From contig JAUIEL010000422.1 in assembly GCA_030428825.1 (NCBI GenBank), forward strand, positions 1-6,390: a stretch of DNA of 6,390 nucleotides. The letters run 5' to 3'. The position numbers and the translations under genes are program-made. The first letter of the stretch is position 1; the number at the start of each line of letters is the position of its first letter. Below are positions 1-5,887 of the stretch, one piece after another. The notes under the pieces are model-generated. The model was given only the letters and a program-made list of their open reading frames with translations. It was not told the DNA's origin and ran no database searches. Origin of the DNA: a bacterium (GTDB lineage Bacteria > Planctomycetota > B15-G4 > JADJEK01).

Positions 1-30
1 AGCGTCGTCTTCCGCTTCCGCGTTCCCATG

Positions 31-46
31 TCCCAAAGCTTTGGGA
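31..46. repeat. Perfect 16-bp palindrome downstream of the FG-GAP gene
   Basis: The sequence TCCCAAAGCTTTGGGA reads the same on both strands. It lies about 55 bases past the stop codon of the minus-strand FG-GAP gene. As RNA it could fold into a 6-bp stem with an AGCT loop, but no U-rich run follows on either strand, so it is not a classic intrinsic terminator. A dimeric-regulator operator for a gene left of the window is equally possible. The palindrome itself is certain; its role is not known. Confidence 0.5.
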
Positions 47-100
47 GTTCGCCCGCCGAGGGCAAGCGGAATCTCCGAAACTCTTAGGAGGAAGTGCGGG

Positions 101-1723
101 CTACTGGAAGTCGATCACCCGCCCGGCCGTCGCCGTGAACCCGACCGGCGTGGGCGCGGCGAAGAAAGCCTGCACGTGGATCGCCCCGAGCGGGAACGTC
201 ACCGGCGTGTCGAAGGCGTAGTCGATCCGTCCGAACTCGTCGGTCGGCAGGAACAGGACGGCCTGCGGCGGACCCACGTAGAGCGTGCAGCCGTTCCCCG
301 CCGGCGTCGCGGCTCCGGACGCGCCGAGGAACAGCGCCGCCACCGTCGGCACGAACTCGCCGGACAAGGCGAACAGCGACACCTCGCCCCCCGGGGTCGG
401 CGTGCCGGCGAGGTCGATGTAGGCGTTCGCGCCGAGGCTGCTCTGGCACGGCGCTCCGATCTTGGTGAGGGTCCCGAGCGTCGACGAGAGGATGGAGAGC
501 TTCCCCGAGCCCGGCGCGAGGTACGAGCCGACCGCGAGGTCGAGACCGTTGCCGTTGACGTCACCGATAGCGGCGCTGGCGACGCCGAAGCGTTCAGTGA
601 AAGGGCCCGAGCGGCTCGCCAAGACGGCCCCGCCAGCGTTCACGATGCTGACGGTCAATACGCCGGTCGGCTCCTTGCTGAGCGGCTCCTCGAACGTGAC
701 GAGCACCTCGTCTTTGCCGTCCCCATCCCAGTCCCCGAACGGAGCCGCCGTCCAGATTCGGGCGTCGGGGAGCTTCTTCTTCATCTCGAGGATCTCGTGC
801 GCGTCCGTGCCCGAGTGAATCCGGATCTGGTCCTGGATGCTGTTGTTCGCGGCCAAGCCGGCGAAGAGGAAGTCCGCGGTTCCGTCGCCGTCGACATCGC
901 CGACTCGACGCACGAGCGTCCCCAGGCGTTCTCCCGGGCCGTCGCCGACGAAGACGTGAGTCGCGGATCCGGTTGCTCCGGAATGGACCTGGACGGCACC
1001 GTAGGCGGAGCTGCCGTTCTCGGGATGGCCGGGAATGCCGACGGCGAAGTCGTCGAAGCCGTCCTGATCGACGTCGCCGACCCCGGCCACGGACGATCCC
1101 ATCTCCGCGATCGACGTGCTCCCGAACAGGGAGTGGAGATCGAGGCCCGTCGCCCCGGAGATCACGCGGGCCGCGCCGACCTGGGCGAAGCCGCCGGGGA
1201 CGTCGTGACCAGGCGCACCGCCGATGAAGTCGAGCGTTCCGTCCGCGTCGACGTCCCCGGCCACGTCGACCGACCACCCGAACAGGTCGTCGAGCTGCGC
1301 GCCCTTCGCCTCGAACAGGAGCGCGCCGCTCTGCGTCGAGTGGACGCGCAGGACGTCCTTGGGCCAGCCGCCGCCCACGAAGTCGACGACGCCGTCCTGG
1401 TCGACGTCCCCCGCGCTCCGCATCGCGAACCCGAACGAGCTGAACGTCGGTCCGACCACGAGATTCAGCCGACTGCCGTCGAAGCCGGAGTAGGTGGCGA
1501 CCGCGCCGTTCGGGTACGGCGCTCCGGACGGGTTGTACCTCGGGATCCCCACGAAGACGTCCTGCCAGCCGTCGCCGTCGACGTCCCCCGCGGCGTCCAT
1601 CGTGTAGCCGAGCCAGCCGAAGGCCGCCGACTCCTCGGTCACCTCGTGGATCACCGCGCCCTGTCCGGAGAGCGATGGCGCGAATGCGGTCAAGAGCAGG
1701 ACCGGCAGGAGCAGATTCGTCAT
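101..1723 (-). CDS. Secreted FG-GAP repeat beta-propeller protein with C-terminal Cys-pair domain
   Basis: The product is 540 aa. Residues 1-20 form a signal peptide: a short polar start, a Leu-rich core and a small-residue exit near LSG/Q. Seven FG-GAP units follow, with calcium-loop motifs of the GDVDxDGxxDF type beginning near residues 47, 106, 157, 217, 275, 331 and 388. Spacing of 51-60 residues fits a seven-bladed, integrin-alpha-like propeller. The seventh loop (GDVNGNGLDLAVG) is one residue short and has Asn in place of two Asp. Residues ~420-540 form a separate domain with Cys426 and Cys479, which could pair in an oxidising compartment; I recall similar tails on planctomycete exported proteins, possibly for sorting or surface attachment (inference). 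The ATG at 1723 was chosen because it directly precedes the signal peptide and has GGGGAG upstream; an in-frame ATG at 1750 would add nine residues. No catalytic motif is visible. The likely role is extracellular binding or adhesion, with the ligand unknown. GC content is lower than in the genes to its right. Confidence 0.88.
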   Translation of the reverse strand: MTNLLLPVLLLTAFAPSLSGQGAVIHEVTEESAAFGWLGYTMDAAGDVDGDGWQDVFVGIPRYNPSGAPYPNGAVATYSGFDGSRLNLVVGPTFSSFGFAMRSAGDVDQDGVVDFVGGGWPKDVLRVHSTQSGALLFEAKGAQLDDLFGWSVDVAGDVDADGTLDFIGGAPGHDVPGGFAQVGAARVISGATGLDLHSLFGSTSIAEMGSSVAGVGDVDQDGFDDFAVGIPGHPENGSSAYGAVQVHSGATGSATHVFVGDGPGERLGTLVRRVGDVDGDGTADFLFAGLAANNSIQDQIRIHSGTDAHEILEMKKKLPDARIWTAAPFGDWDGDGKDEVLVTFEEPLSKEPTGVLTVSIVNAGGAVLASRSGPFTERFGVASAAIGDVNGNGLDLAVGSYLAPGSGKLSILSSTLGTLTKIGAPCQSSLGANAYIDLAGTPTPGGEVSLFALSGEFVPTVAALFLGASGAATPAGNGCTLYVGPPQAVLFLPTDEFGRIDYAFDTPVTFPLGAIHVQAFFAAPTPVGFTATAGRVIDFQ

Positions 1724-1748
1724 CGCCCGTCTCCCCGAGGCGACTCGC

Positions 1749-1754
1749 ATCGTA
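1749..1754 (-). promoter_or_regulatory. Possible extended -10 element for the FG-GAP gene
   Basis: On the minus strand the sequence TGCTACGAT resembles an extended -10 box (TGnTAnnnT). It would place transcription start about 18-20 nt before the ATG at 1723. It also overlaps the alternative ATG at 1750, which favours the downstream start. I see no good -35 box. The motif is short and could be chance. Confidence 0.25.
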
Positions 1755-1761
1755 GCACGCG

Positions 1762-1779
1762 GCCCGACGCGGGTCGGGC
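1762..1779 (-). terminator. GC-rich hairpin after the CopD-like gene
   Basis: The arms GCCCGAC and GTCGGGC form a perfect 7-bp stem around a 4-nt loop. The hairpin starts 24 nt past the stop of the minus-strand CopD-like gene and before the possible promoter of the FG-GAP gene, so it is well placed to end the ispG transcript. No U-tract follows on the minus strand. It would therefore be a non-canonical terminator or a 3'-end stabilising structure. Confidence 0.42.
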
Positions 1780-1803
1780 TGCCTCCCGCTCGCACGGTCC
1801 CGC

Positions 1804-2244
1804 CTACACCACCCCGCCGGTCCGGAAGCCGATGCCGACCACCACGAACAGGACCGACACGAGCGTGATCAGGACGACGTGGACGGCGAGGGCGCGGACG
1901 TTCGAGCCGTCGAGCTTCGGGACGAGCCGGAGGCGGGCGTGGAGGGCGAGGCCGAGGGTGACGGCGAGGAGGACGAGCTTCACGCCGACGTGGCGGGCGA
2001 GGAGGCCGTCGAACGAGAGCCACTCGGACGGCGGGAGGTAGCGGCGGGCGAGCTCGAGGCCGGTCAGCACCTGGACGACCAGCGCCGGGATGCCGATCCG
2101 CTCGAACCGCGCCTCGAACGCCTGCAGCGCGGTCACGTCGCGGGTCTTGACCGCGCCGGGGAGGAAGCCGAGCGTCAGGACGAGGTGGCCGCCGGTCCAG
2201 ACCGTCGCGCCGAGGACGTGCAGGACGAGGAGCGTCTGGTACAC
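1804..2244 (-). CDS. Small CopD-like four-helix membrane protein
   Basis: The product is 146 aa and almost entirely membrane helices, at about residues 4-26, 50-70, 85-105 and 120-142. The first helix carries LHVLGATVWTGGHL, with His9, Trp16, Gly18-Gly19 and His20. This HVxxxxxWxGGH pattern is typical of CopD-family and related integral membrane proteins, some of which take part in copper handling or may bind haem through their His residues. The substrate here is unproven. The GTG at 2244 is taken as start because the frame upstream lies within ispG coding sequence and the protein then opens just before helix 1. The start lies 5 nt past the ispG stop, so the two are probably cotranscribed and translationally coupled; no separate Shine-Dalgarno is evident. 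Family assignment is fairly secure; a role in copper transport is not. Confidence 0.78.
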   Translation of the reverse strand: MYQTLLVLHVLGATVWTGGHLVLTLGFLPGAVKTRDVTALQAFEARFERIGIPALVVQVLTGLELARRYLPPSEWLSFDGLLARHVGVKLVLLAVTLGLALHARLRLVPKLDGSNVRALAVHVVLITLVSVLFVVVGIGFRTGGVV

Positions 2245-2249
2245 GGCGC

Positions 2250-3338
2250 TCAGGTCGCGGCGGCCGCGGCCTCCGCCTGCTCGGCCTTGATCTTCTCGAT
2301 CTCGACCAGGAGCGCGTCGACCATCTCCGCCTCCTTCACCTTCGCGACGGCCTTCCCCTTCCGGTACAGGATCCCCATCCCGCCGCCGCCGGCGATCCCG
2401 ATGTCCGCCTCGGCCGCCTCGCCCGGGCCGTTCACGACGCACCCGAGGACCGCGATCTTCACCGGGAGCTTCTCCCCGTGCAGGCGGTGCTCGATCTCGT
2501 TCATCAGCTTCTCGAGGTCGATGTCGATCCGGCCGCAGGTCGGGCAGGCGATCAGCTCGGGCGAGGTGACGCGCGCGCCGGTCGCCTTCAGGATGTCGAA
2601 CGCGACCGGGATCTCCTCCTCCGGCGGCGCGGTGAGCGAGACCCGGATCGTGTCGCCGATCCCCTCCAGCAGCAGCGCGCCGATGCCGACGGCGGACTTG
2701 ATCGTGCCGTAGCCCGGGCGCCCCGCCTCGGTGATGCCGAGGTGGAGCGGGACGTCGGTCCGCTCCGCCAGCAGCCGGTTCGCGGCGAGGCACGTCTTCA
2801 CGTCGGTCGACTTGATCGAGACGACGACCTGGTCGAACCCCTCGTCCTCGCAGGTCGCGAGGTGGCGGAGCGCGGAGTCGACGAGCGCCTCGGGGGAGGG
2901 CCAGCCGTACTTCTCGAGCAGGTCCTTCTCGACCGAGCCGGAGTTCACGCCGACCCGGACCGCGCACCCGGCCGCCTTGGCGGCGCGGAGCACCTCGCGC
3001 ACGCGCGCCTCCGACCCGATGTTCCCCGGGTTGATCCGGACCTTGTCGACCCCGGCCTCGATCGACAGGAGCGCCATCCGGTAGTCGAAGTGGATGTCCG
3101 CGATCAGCGGGACCGACATCGCCGCCTTGTACGTGGCCATGTTCGCGGCCGACGGGCGGTTCGGCACGGTGATGCGGATCAGCTCGGCCCCGGCCGCCTC
3201 GAGCGTCCGGATCTGGGCGAGGGTCGCGTCCCGGTCGGCGGTGTCCGTCGTGGTCATCGACTGGACGCGGATCGGGTCGGACGACCCGAGGGTGAGGTCT
3301 CCGATCCGGACGGAGCGGGTCGAGCGGCGCTGGTTCAT
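2250..3338 (-). CDS. ispG: 4-hydroxy-3-methylbut-2-en-1-yl diphosphate synthase (IspG/GcpE)
   Basis: This cytosolic iron-sulfur enzyme reductively opens 2-C-methyl-erythritol 2,4-cyclodiphosphate to HMBPP, the penultimate step of the MEP pathway to isoprenoids. The 362-aa product has the short two-domain bacterial layout without the large insert seen in plants and chlamydiae. The N-terminal TIM-barrel shows VQSMTTTDT (residues 25-33), LIADIHFDY (78-86), KVRINPGNIG (99-108) and VGVNSGS (129-135). The C-terminal cluster domain has CPTC (Cys265, Cys268) and GCVVNGPGEA (Cys300, Glu307); the spacing matches the three Cys and one Glu that ligate the [4Fe-4S] cluster in known enzymes. The GGGGMGILYRKGK segment (317-329) is also typical. 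The C-terminal tail is Ala/Glu-rich. The ATG at 3338 gives the expected N-terminus, although no strong Shine-Dalgarno precedes it. It is the first gene of a two-gene unit with the CopD-like protein. All key residues are intact, so it should be functional. Confidence 0.97.
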   Translation of the reverse strand: MNQRRSTRSVRIGDLTLGSSDPIRVQSMTTTDTADRDATLAQIRTLEAAGAELIRITVPNRPSAANMATYKAAMSVPLIADIHFDYRMALLSIEAGVDKVRINPGNIGSEARVREVLRAAKAAGCAVRVGVNSGSVEKDLLEKYGWPSPEALVDSALRHLATCEDEGFDQVVVSIKSTDVKTCLAANRLLAERTDVPLHLGITEAGRPGYGTIKSAVGIGALLLEGIGDTIRVSLTAPPEEEIPVAFDILKATGARVTSPELIACPTCGRIDIDLEKLMNEIEHRLHGEKLPVKIAVLGCVVNGPGEAAEADIGIAGGGGMGILYRKGKAVAKVKEAEMVDALLVEIEKIKAEQAEAAAAAT

Positions 3339-3464
3339 CGACGGAACTCGGTTCTCGGAAGAGGTTTCGGGGCGCGTGTCGGACGCCCGACCCCGTGGGG
3401 CCCCCGGCGGTGGACCGAGGGGGGAGGCCGGACGCGCGGGGTATCGGCCCGTCTCGACCCTCGG

Positions 3465-3470
3465 TATACT
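3465..3470 (+). promoter_or_regulatory. AT-rich islet with possible -10 box(es) in the divergent region
   Basis: TATACT differs from the -10 consensus at one position and stands out in sequence that is otherwise above 70% GC. It would start plus-strand RNA near 3477, giving a ~68-nt leader before the small ORF at 3545. The -35 position (about 3442-3447) is poor. On the minus strand the same islet reads TAGTAT and TATACC, so it could also serve ispG, with a leader of roughly 115-120 nt. Direction and use are inferred. Confidence 0.42.
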
Positions 3471-3492
3471 ACAGGTCTGGGAACGAAGAGAA

Positions 3493-3517
3493 GCGCCGGC
3501 ATGACCCGCCCCGGCGC
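3493..3517 (+). other. Leader hairpin upstream of the small ORF
   Basis: The arms GCGCCGG (3493-3499) and CCGGCGC (3511-3517) are perfect complements around an 11-nt loop containing CATGACCCGC. It lies between the possible promoter at 3465 and the ribosome binding site at 3535. It could influence RNA stability or translation, or be chance in GC-rich DNA. I do not recognise a known riboswitch or leader family. Confidence 0.3.
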
Positions 3518-3534
3518 CCGGTTCGGCGAACGAC

Positions 3535-3540
3535 GGAGAG
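3535..3540 (+). promoter_or_regulatory. Shine-Dalgarno site of the small ORF
   Basis: GGAG (3535-3538) ends 6 nt before the ATG at 3545, a good spacing for ribosome binding. It is the clearest such site in the window. It selects the ATG at 3545 over the in-frame ATG two codons later and supports the small ORF as a real gene. Confidence 0.55.
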
Positions 3541-3544
3541 GGGT

Positions 3545-3730
3545 ATGGACATGACCGGACTGATGGCGGACGTCACGGTCCGCGAAGCGGAGTCGGACGG
3601 GGAACGCGCCAAGGGCGAGCCCGAGCGCACGCGCCCCGACCACCCGGCCTGCAGCGCCGAGCCGTTGATCGCGACCGACAAGTACCGCTTCGCCACCCCG
3701 GCGTTCCGGCCGGACGACCTCCGCGACTGA
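3545..3730 (+). CDS. Small hydrophilic protein of unknown function (61 aa)
   Basis: I do not recognise this protein. It opens with MDMTGLMADV, followed by a charged, probably disordered stretch rich in Glu, Arg, Lys, Asp and Pro (residues ~12-33). It has a single Cys at 36 and ends in LIATDKYRFATPAFRPDDLRD-like sequence (residues 41-61) with several aromatic residues. No signal peptide or membrane segment is seen. Coding support comes from the well-spaced GGAG site and from third codon positions: about 58 of 62 are G or C. An AT-rich promoter-like islet lies about 75 nt upstream. The gene is divergent from ispG and on the same strand as the HEAT-cyclophilin gene, 57 nt before its start, so they might share a transcript. 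A chance ORF in GC-rich DNA is still possible. Confidence 0.58.
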   Translation: MDMTGLMADVTVREAESDGERAKGEPERTRPDHPACSAEPLIATDKYRFATPAFRPDDLRD

Positions 3731-3787
3731 AGCGCGCCGCCCGGCGCCGGCTCGCGGTTCCGCGCGCGGCCTCATAGATTGAGGCGC

Positions 3788-5860
3788 ATGATCGCGGCCC
3801 GCCTCCCGTTCGTCTCCCTGCTCCTCGGCTCCGTGTCCCTCCTCGCCGGCTGCGTCGGCGGCGGCGGGACGTCGACGCCCGATCGATCCGACGTCGCCGG
3901 GTGGGTCGAGCGGGTGCTGGTGGCGGAGGACGTCCGGGACGTCGATGACCCGATCCTCCCGGAGGCGCTCCGGCACGACGAGCCGGCGGTCCGGTTCGCC
4001 GCGTACCGCGCGCTGGCCCGGATCGGGGACGCCGCGGCGATCCCGATGCTGGTCGACGCGCTCGGACGCGAGACCGTCCCGCAGCTCCGCTCGGAGGCGA
4101 TCTTCGCCATCGGCCGGACCGAGCACCCGTCGATCGTCGACGTCGTCGAGCGGTTCATCCTGGTGTCGGACGACCGGACGCGGGCCGACCTGGCGCGGGC
4201 GCTCGGGATGAGCGGGGACGAGCGCGGGCTGATCTCGCTGCTCGACTCGATCGACGACCCGTCGCCGGCGGTGCGGGGCGCGGCGGCGCTGGCGCTCGGG
4301 AGGATGCTCGGCGGGCGTCCGGGAGCGCTGGAGGGGCGGGCGTTCGGTCCGTTTCGGTCGCTCGGCGAGCGGATGGTCCACGACGAGAGCGCGGAGGTGC
4401 GGTGGCGCGCGGTCCACGCCGGGGGGAAGCTCGGCGCGGAGGCGTTCCGGCCGCGGTTCCTGCAGGCGCTCGCCGACCCCGACCCGCGGGTCCGTCTCTT
4501 CGCGGCGGAGGCGCTCGCGGCGATGCCGGGCGCGCCCCCCGCGGAGACGGTGGCGGCGCTGGTCGAGACGCTCGGAGACCCGGACTGGCGGGTCGTGGTC
4601 GAGGCGGCGAAGGGGCTCGACGGGGTGGACGACGAGGCGGCGCGATCGGCGTTGGTCGCGATCGTCGGCGCCGGCGACGCGCCGGGACACCCGAGCCCTC
4701 ACGCGCGGGCGGCGGCGGCCGACTCCCTCGGGGCGGAGGGGGCCGGGCCGGAGGTCGTCGCCGCGCTCGTCTCCGCGCTCGCGGATCCGAGCGACTCGGT
4801 CCGCGGGGCGGCGGCGGACGGGCTGGCGGTCGTCCTCCCGCCGGCGGAGGCGCTCGCCCGGTACCGCGCGGTCCTCGCGATCGAGGGGGCGGCCGGTCCG
4901 TCGAAGTACCTCCGGAGCCGGCTCGCCCGCGCGGCGGCGGCGCTCCCGGACGGCGCGGGGCACCCGTTGGTCGTGACGCTCCTCGATGACCCGGACCTGG
5001 CGGTGCGGACGGCCGCGCTCGCGGCGCTCGGCGGTTTCCCCGACCGGGCGGAGGAGGCGGACCCGTGGCTGGAGGACGCGCTCGCGACGCGGGAGGTCGC
5101 GCTGCGCGAGGCGGCGGCGACGTCAGCGGGGGCGCTCGGACGGACGCAGCTCGTGCCGGCGCTGGTCGACGCGCTCGACGACTCGCCGGGGCCGGACTTC
5201 GTCGAGACCCGGATCTCGATCGTGAAGGCGCTCGGGGCGCTCGGCGGGCGCGCGGCGTTCGACGCGCTCGGCGAGGCGCTGCGGGACGACGAGCGGCAGG
5301 TCCGCCTCCAGGCCCGCGCGGAGCTGGCGCGGCTCGGCGGATCGATCCCGAAGCTCCCGCGTCGCCCGCCGCCCGAGCGGGTGATCGTGCCGCGCTACGG
5401 CGTCGACTTCACCTACGAGGCGTCGCGGCCGCGCGTCCGGCTCGTGACGAACCGCGGTCCGTTCGAGCTGGAGCTGATGCCCGACGAGGCGCCGCACCAC
5501 GCGCTCCTCTTCCTCGAGCGGTGCCGCGCCGGGTTCTACGACGGGCTGACGTTCCACCGGATGGTGCCGGGGTTCGTGATCCAGGGGCTCGACCCGCGCG
5601 GCGACGGCTACGGCACCGGCGGCGCGTCGCTCCGGAGCGAGGTGAACCCGATCCGGTACGCGTCCGGCGTGGTCGGGATGCCGGACGCCGGGCTCGACAC
5701 CGGCGGGTGCCAGATCTTCGTGACGTTCCGGCCGCAGCCGCGGCTCGACGCGCGGTACACGGTCTTCGCGCGGGTCGTGGCGGGGATGGACGTGGTCGAG
5801 GCGCTCGACGTCGGGGATCGCGTCGACTACGTGATCGTCGAGTCGCCGTCCGCCCCCTGA
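3788..5860 (+). CDS. Lipoprotein with HEAT-repeat array fused to a cyclophilin-type peptidyl-prolyl isomerase
   Basis: The product is 690 aa. Residues 1-22 are a lipoprotein signal with lipobox LAGC and acylated Cys22, followed by a Gly/Ser/Thr linker, so it should be membrane-anchored outside the cytoplasm. Residues ~40-517 hold roughly 10-12 HEAT-type helical pairs, recognisable from repeated VRxxAAxALxxLG segments (e.g. ~162-174, 235-246, 406-417, 505-517); such solenoids usually bind proteins. After a Pro/Arg-rich linker (~522-540), residues ~545-685 form a cyclophilin domain. FHRMVPGFVIQG keeps Arg591, Phe596 and Gln599, matching human CypA Arg55, Phe60 and Gln63. GGCQIFVTF keeps the Gln and Phe of the NGSQFFI motif. 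The CypA Trp121 position appears to be Arg, and His126 appears to be Tyr. Prolyl isomerase activity is therefore likely, with altered cyclosporin binding. The likely role is an envelope folding factor that holds clients on the solenoid (inference). The ATG at 3788 fits the signal peptide; a TTG at 3779 would add three residues. Confidence 0.93.
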   Translation: MIAARLPFVSLLLGSVSLLAGCVGGGGTSTPDRSDVAGWVERVLVAEDVRDVDDPILPEALRHDEPAVRFAAYRALARIGDAAAIPMLVDALGRETVPQLRSEAIFAIGRTEHPSIVDVVERFILVSDDRTRADLARALGMSGDERGLISLLDSIDDPSPAVRGAAALALGRMLGGRPGALEGRAFGPFRSLGERMVHDESAEVRWRAVHAGGKLGAEAFRPRFLQALADPDPRVRLFAAEALAAMPGAPPAETVAALVETLGDPDWRVVVEAAKGLDGVDDEAARSALVAIVGAGDAPGHPSPHARAAAADSLGAEGAGPEVVAALVSALADPSDSVRGAAADGLAVVLPPAEALARYRAVLAIEGAAGPSKYLRSRLARAAAALPDGAGHPLVVTLLDDPDLAVRTAALAALGGFPDRAEEADPWLEDALATREVALREAAATSAGALGRTQLVPALVDALDDSPGPDFVETRISIVKALGALGGRAAFDALGEALRDDERQVRLQARAELARLGGSIPKLPRRPPPERVIVPRYGVDFTYEASRPRVRLVTNRGPFELELMPDEAPHHALLFLERCRAGFYDGLTFHRMVPGFVIQGLDPRGDGYGTGGASLRSEVNPIRYASGVVGMPDAGLDTGGCQIFVTFRPQPRLDARYTVFARVVAGMDVVEALDVGDRVDYVIVESPSAP

Positions 5861-5884
5861 CCGCGTCGTCGGGCCCCGACGCGG
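5861..5884. terminator. Hairpin between convergent genes, possible bidirectional terminator
   Basis: CCGCGTCG (5861-5868) and CGACGCGG (5877-5884) form a perfect 8-bp stem around an 8-nt loop. The hairpin starts on the base after the HEAT-cyclophilin stop codon and ends 3 nt from the stop of the convergent minus-strand gene, filling nearly the whole 27-nt gap. No U-tract is present on either side. The position strongly suggests shared transcript-end formation, but the mechanism is inferred. Confidence 0.55.
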
Positions 5885-5887
5885 GGA

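Noticed and set aside
41..2041. Plus-strand 666-aa open frame opposite the FG-GAP gene
   Set aside because: Its translation is Arg/Glu/Val-rich low-complexity sequence with no recognisable domain. The opposite strand has a signal peptide and seven FG-GAP repeats, so this is an antisense shadow.
1804..2967. A 387-aa minus-strand frame starting inside ispG and ending with the CopD-like protein
   Set aside because: The part upstream of 2244 overlaps ispG in another frame and is Arg/Gly/Asp-rich without domain features. Only the last 146 residues are real.
3393..3425. GGGGCCCC-type and CCCCGTGGGG inverted repeats upstream of ispG as a riboswitch or terminator
   Set aside because: They are short G/C-only stems expected by chance at this GC content, with no conserved core of any known riboswitch.
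2478..3554. Long plus-strand frame opposite ispG
   Set aside because: ispG is certain from its motifs and cluster ligands; the antisense frame is Arg/Asp-rich and featureless.
3469..3696. A 75-aa minus-strand frame opposite the small ORF
   Set aside because: It has no visible ribosome site and a Ser/Arg-rich composition typical of antisense frames. The plus-strand frame has a better start and third-position GC.
3775..3788. TAGATT just before the HEAT-cyclophilin ATG as a promoter for a leaderless mRNA
   Set aside because: The spacing would put transcription start at or next to the ATG, but there is no -35 match and the hexamer is weak, so I could not support it as a feature.
3335..4963. A 542-aa minus-strand frame across the divergent region and the HEAT gene
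   Set aside because: It is Arg-rich shadow sequence opposite a clear lipoprotein signal and HEAT repeats, and it would overlap the ispG start.
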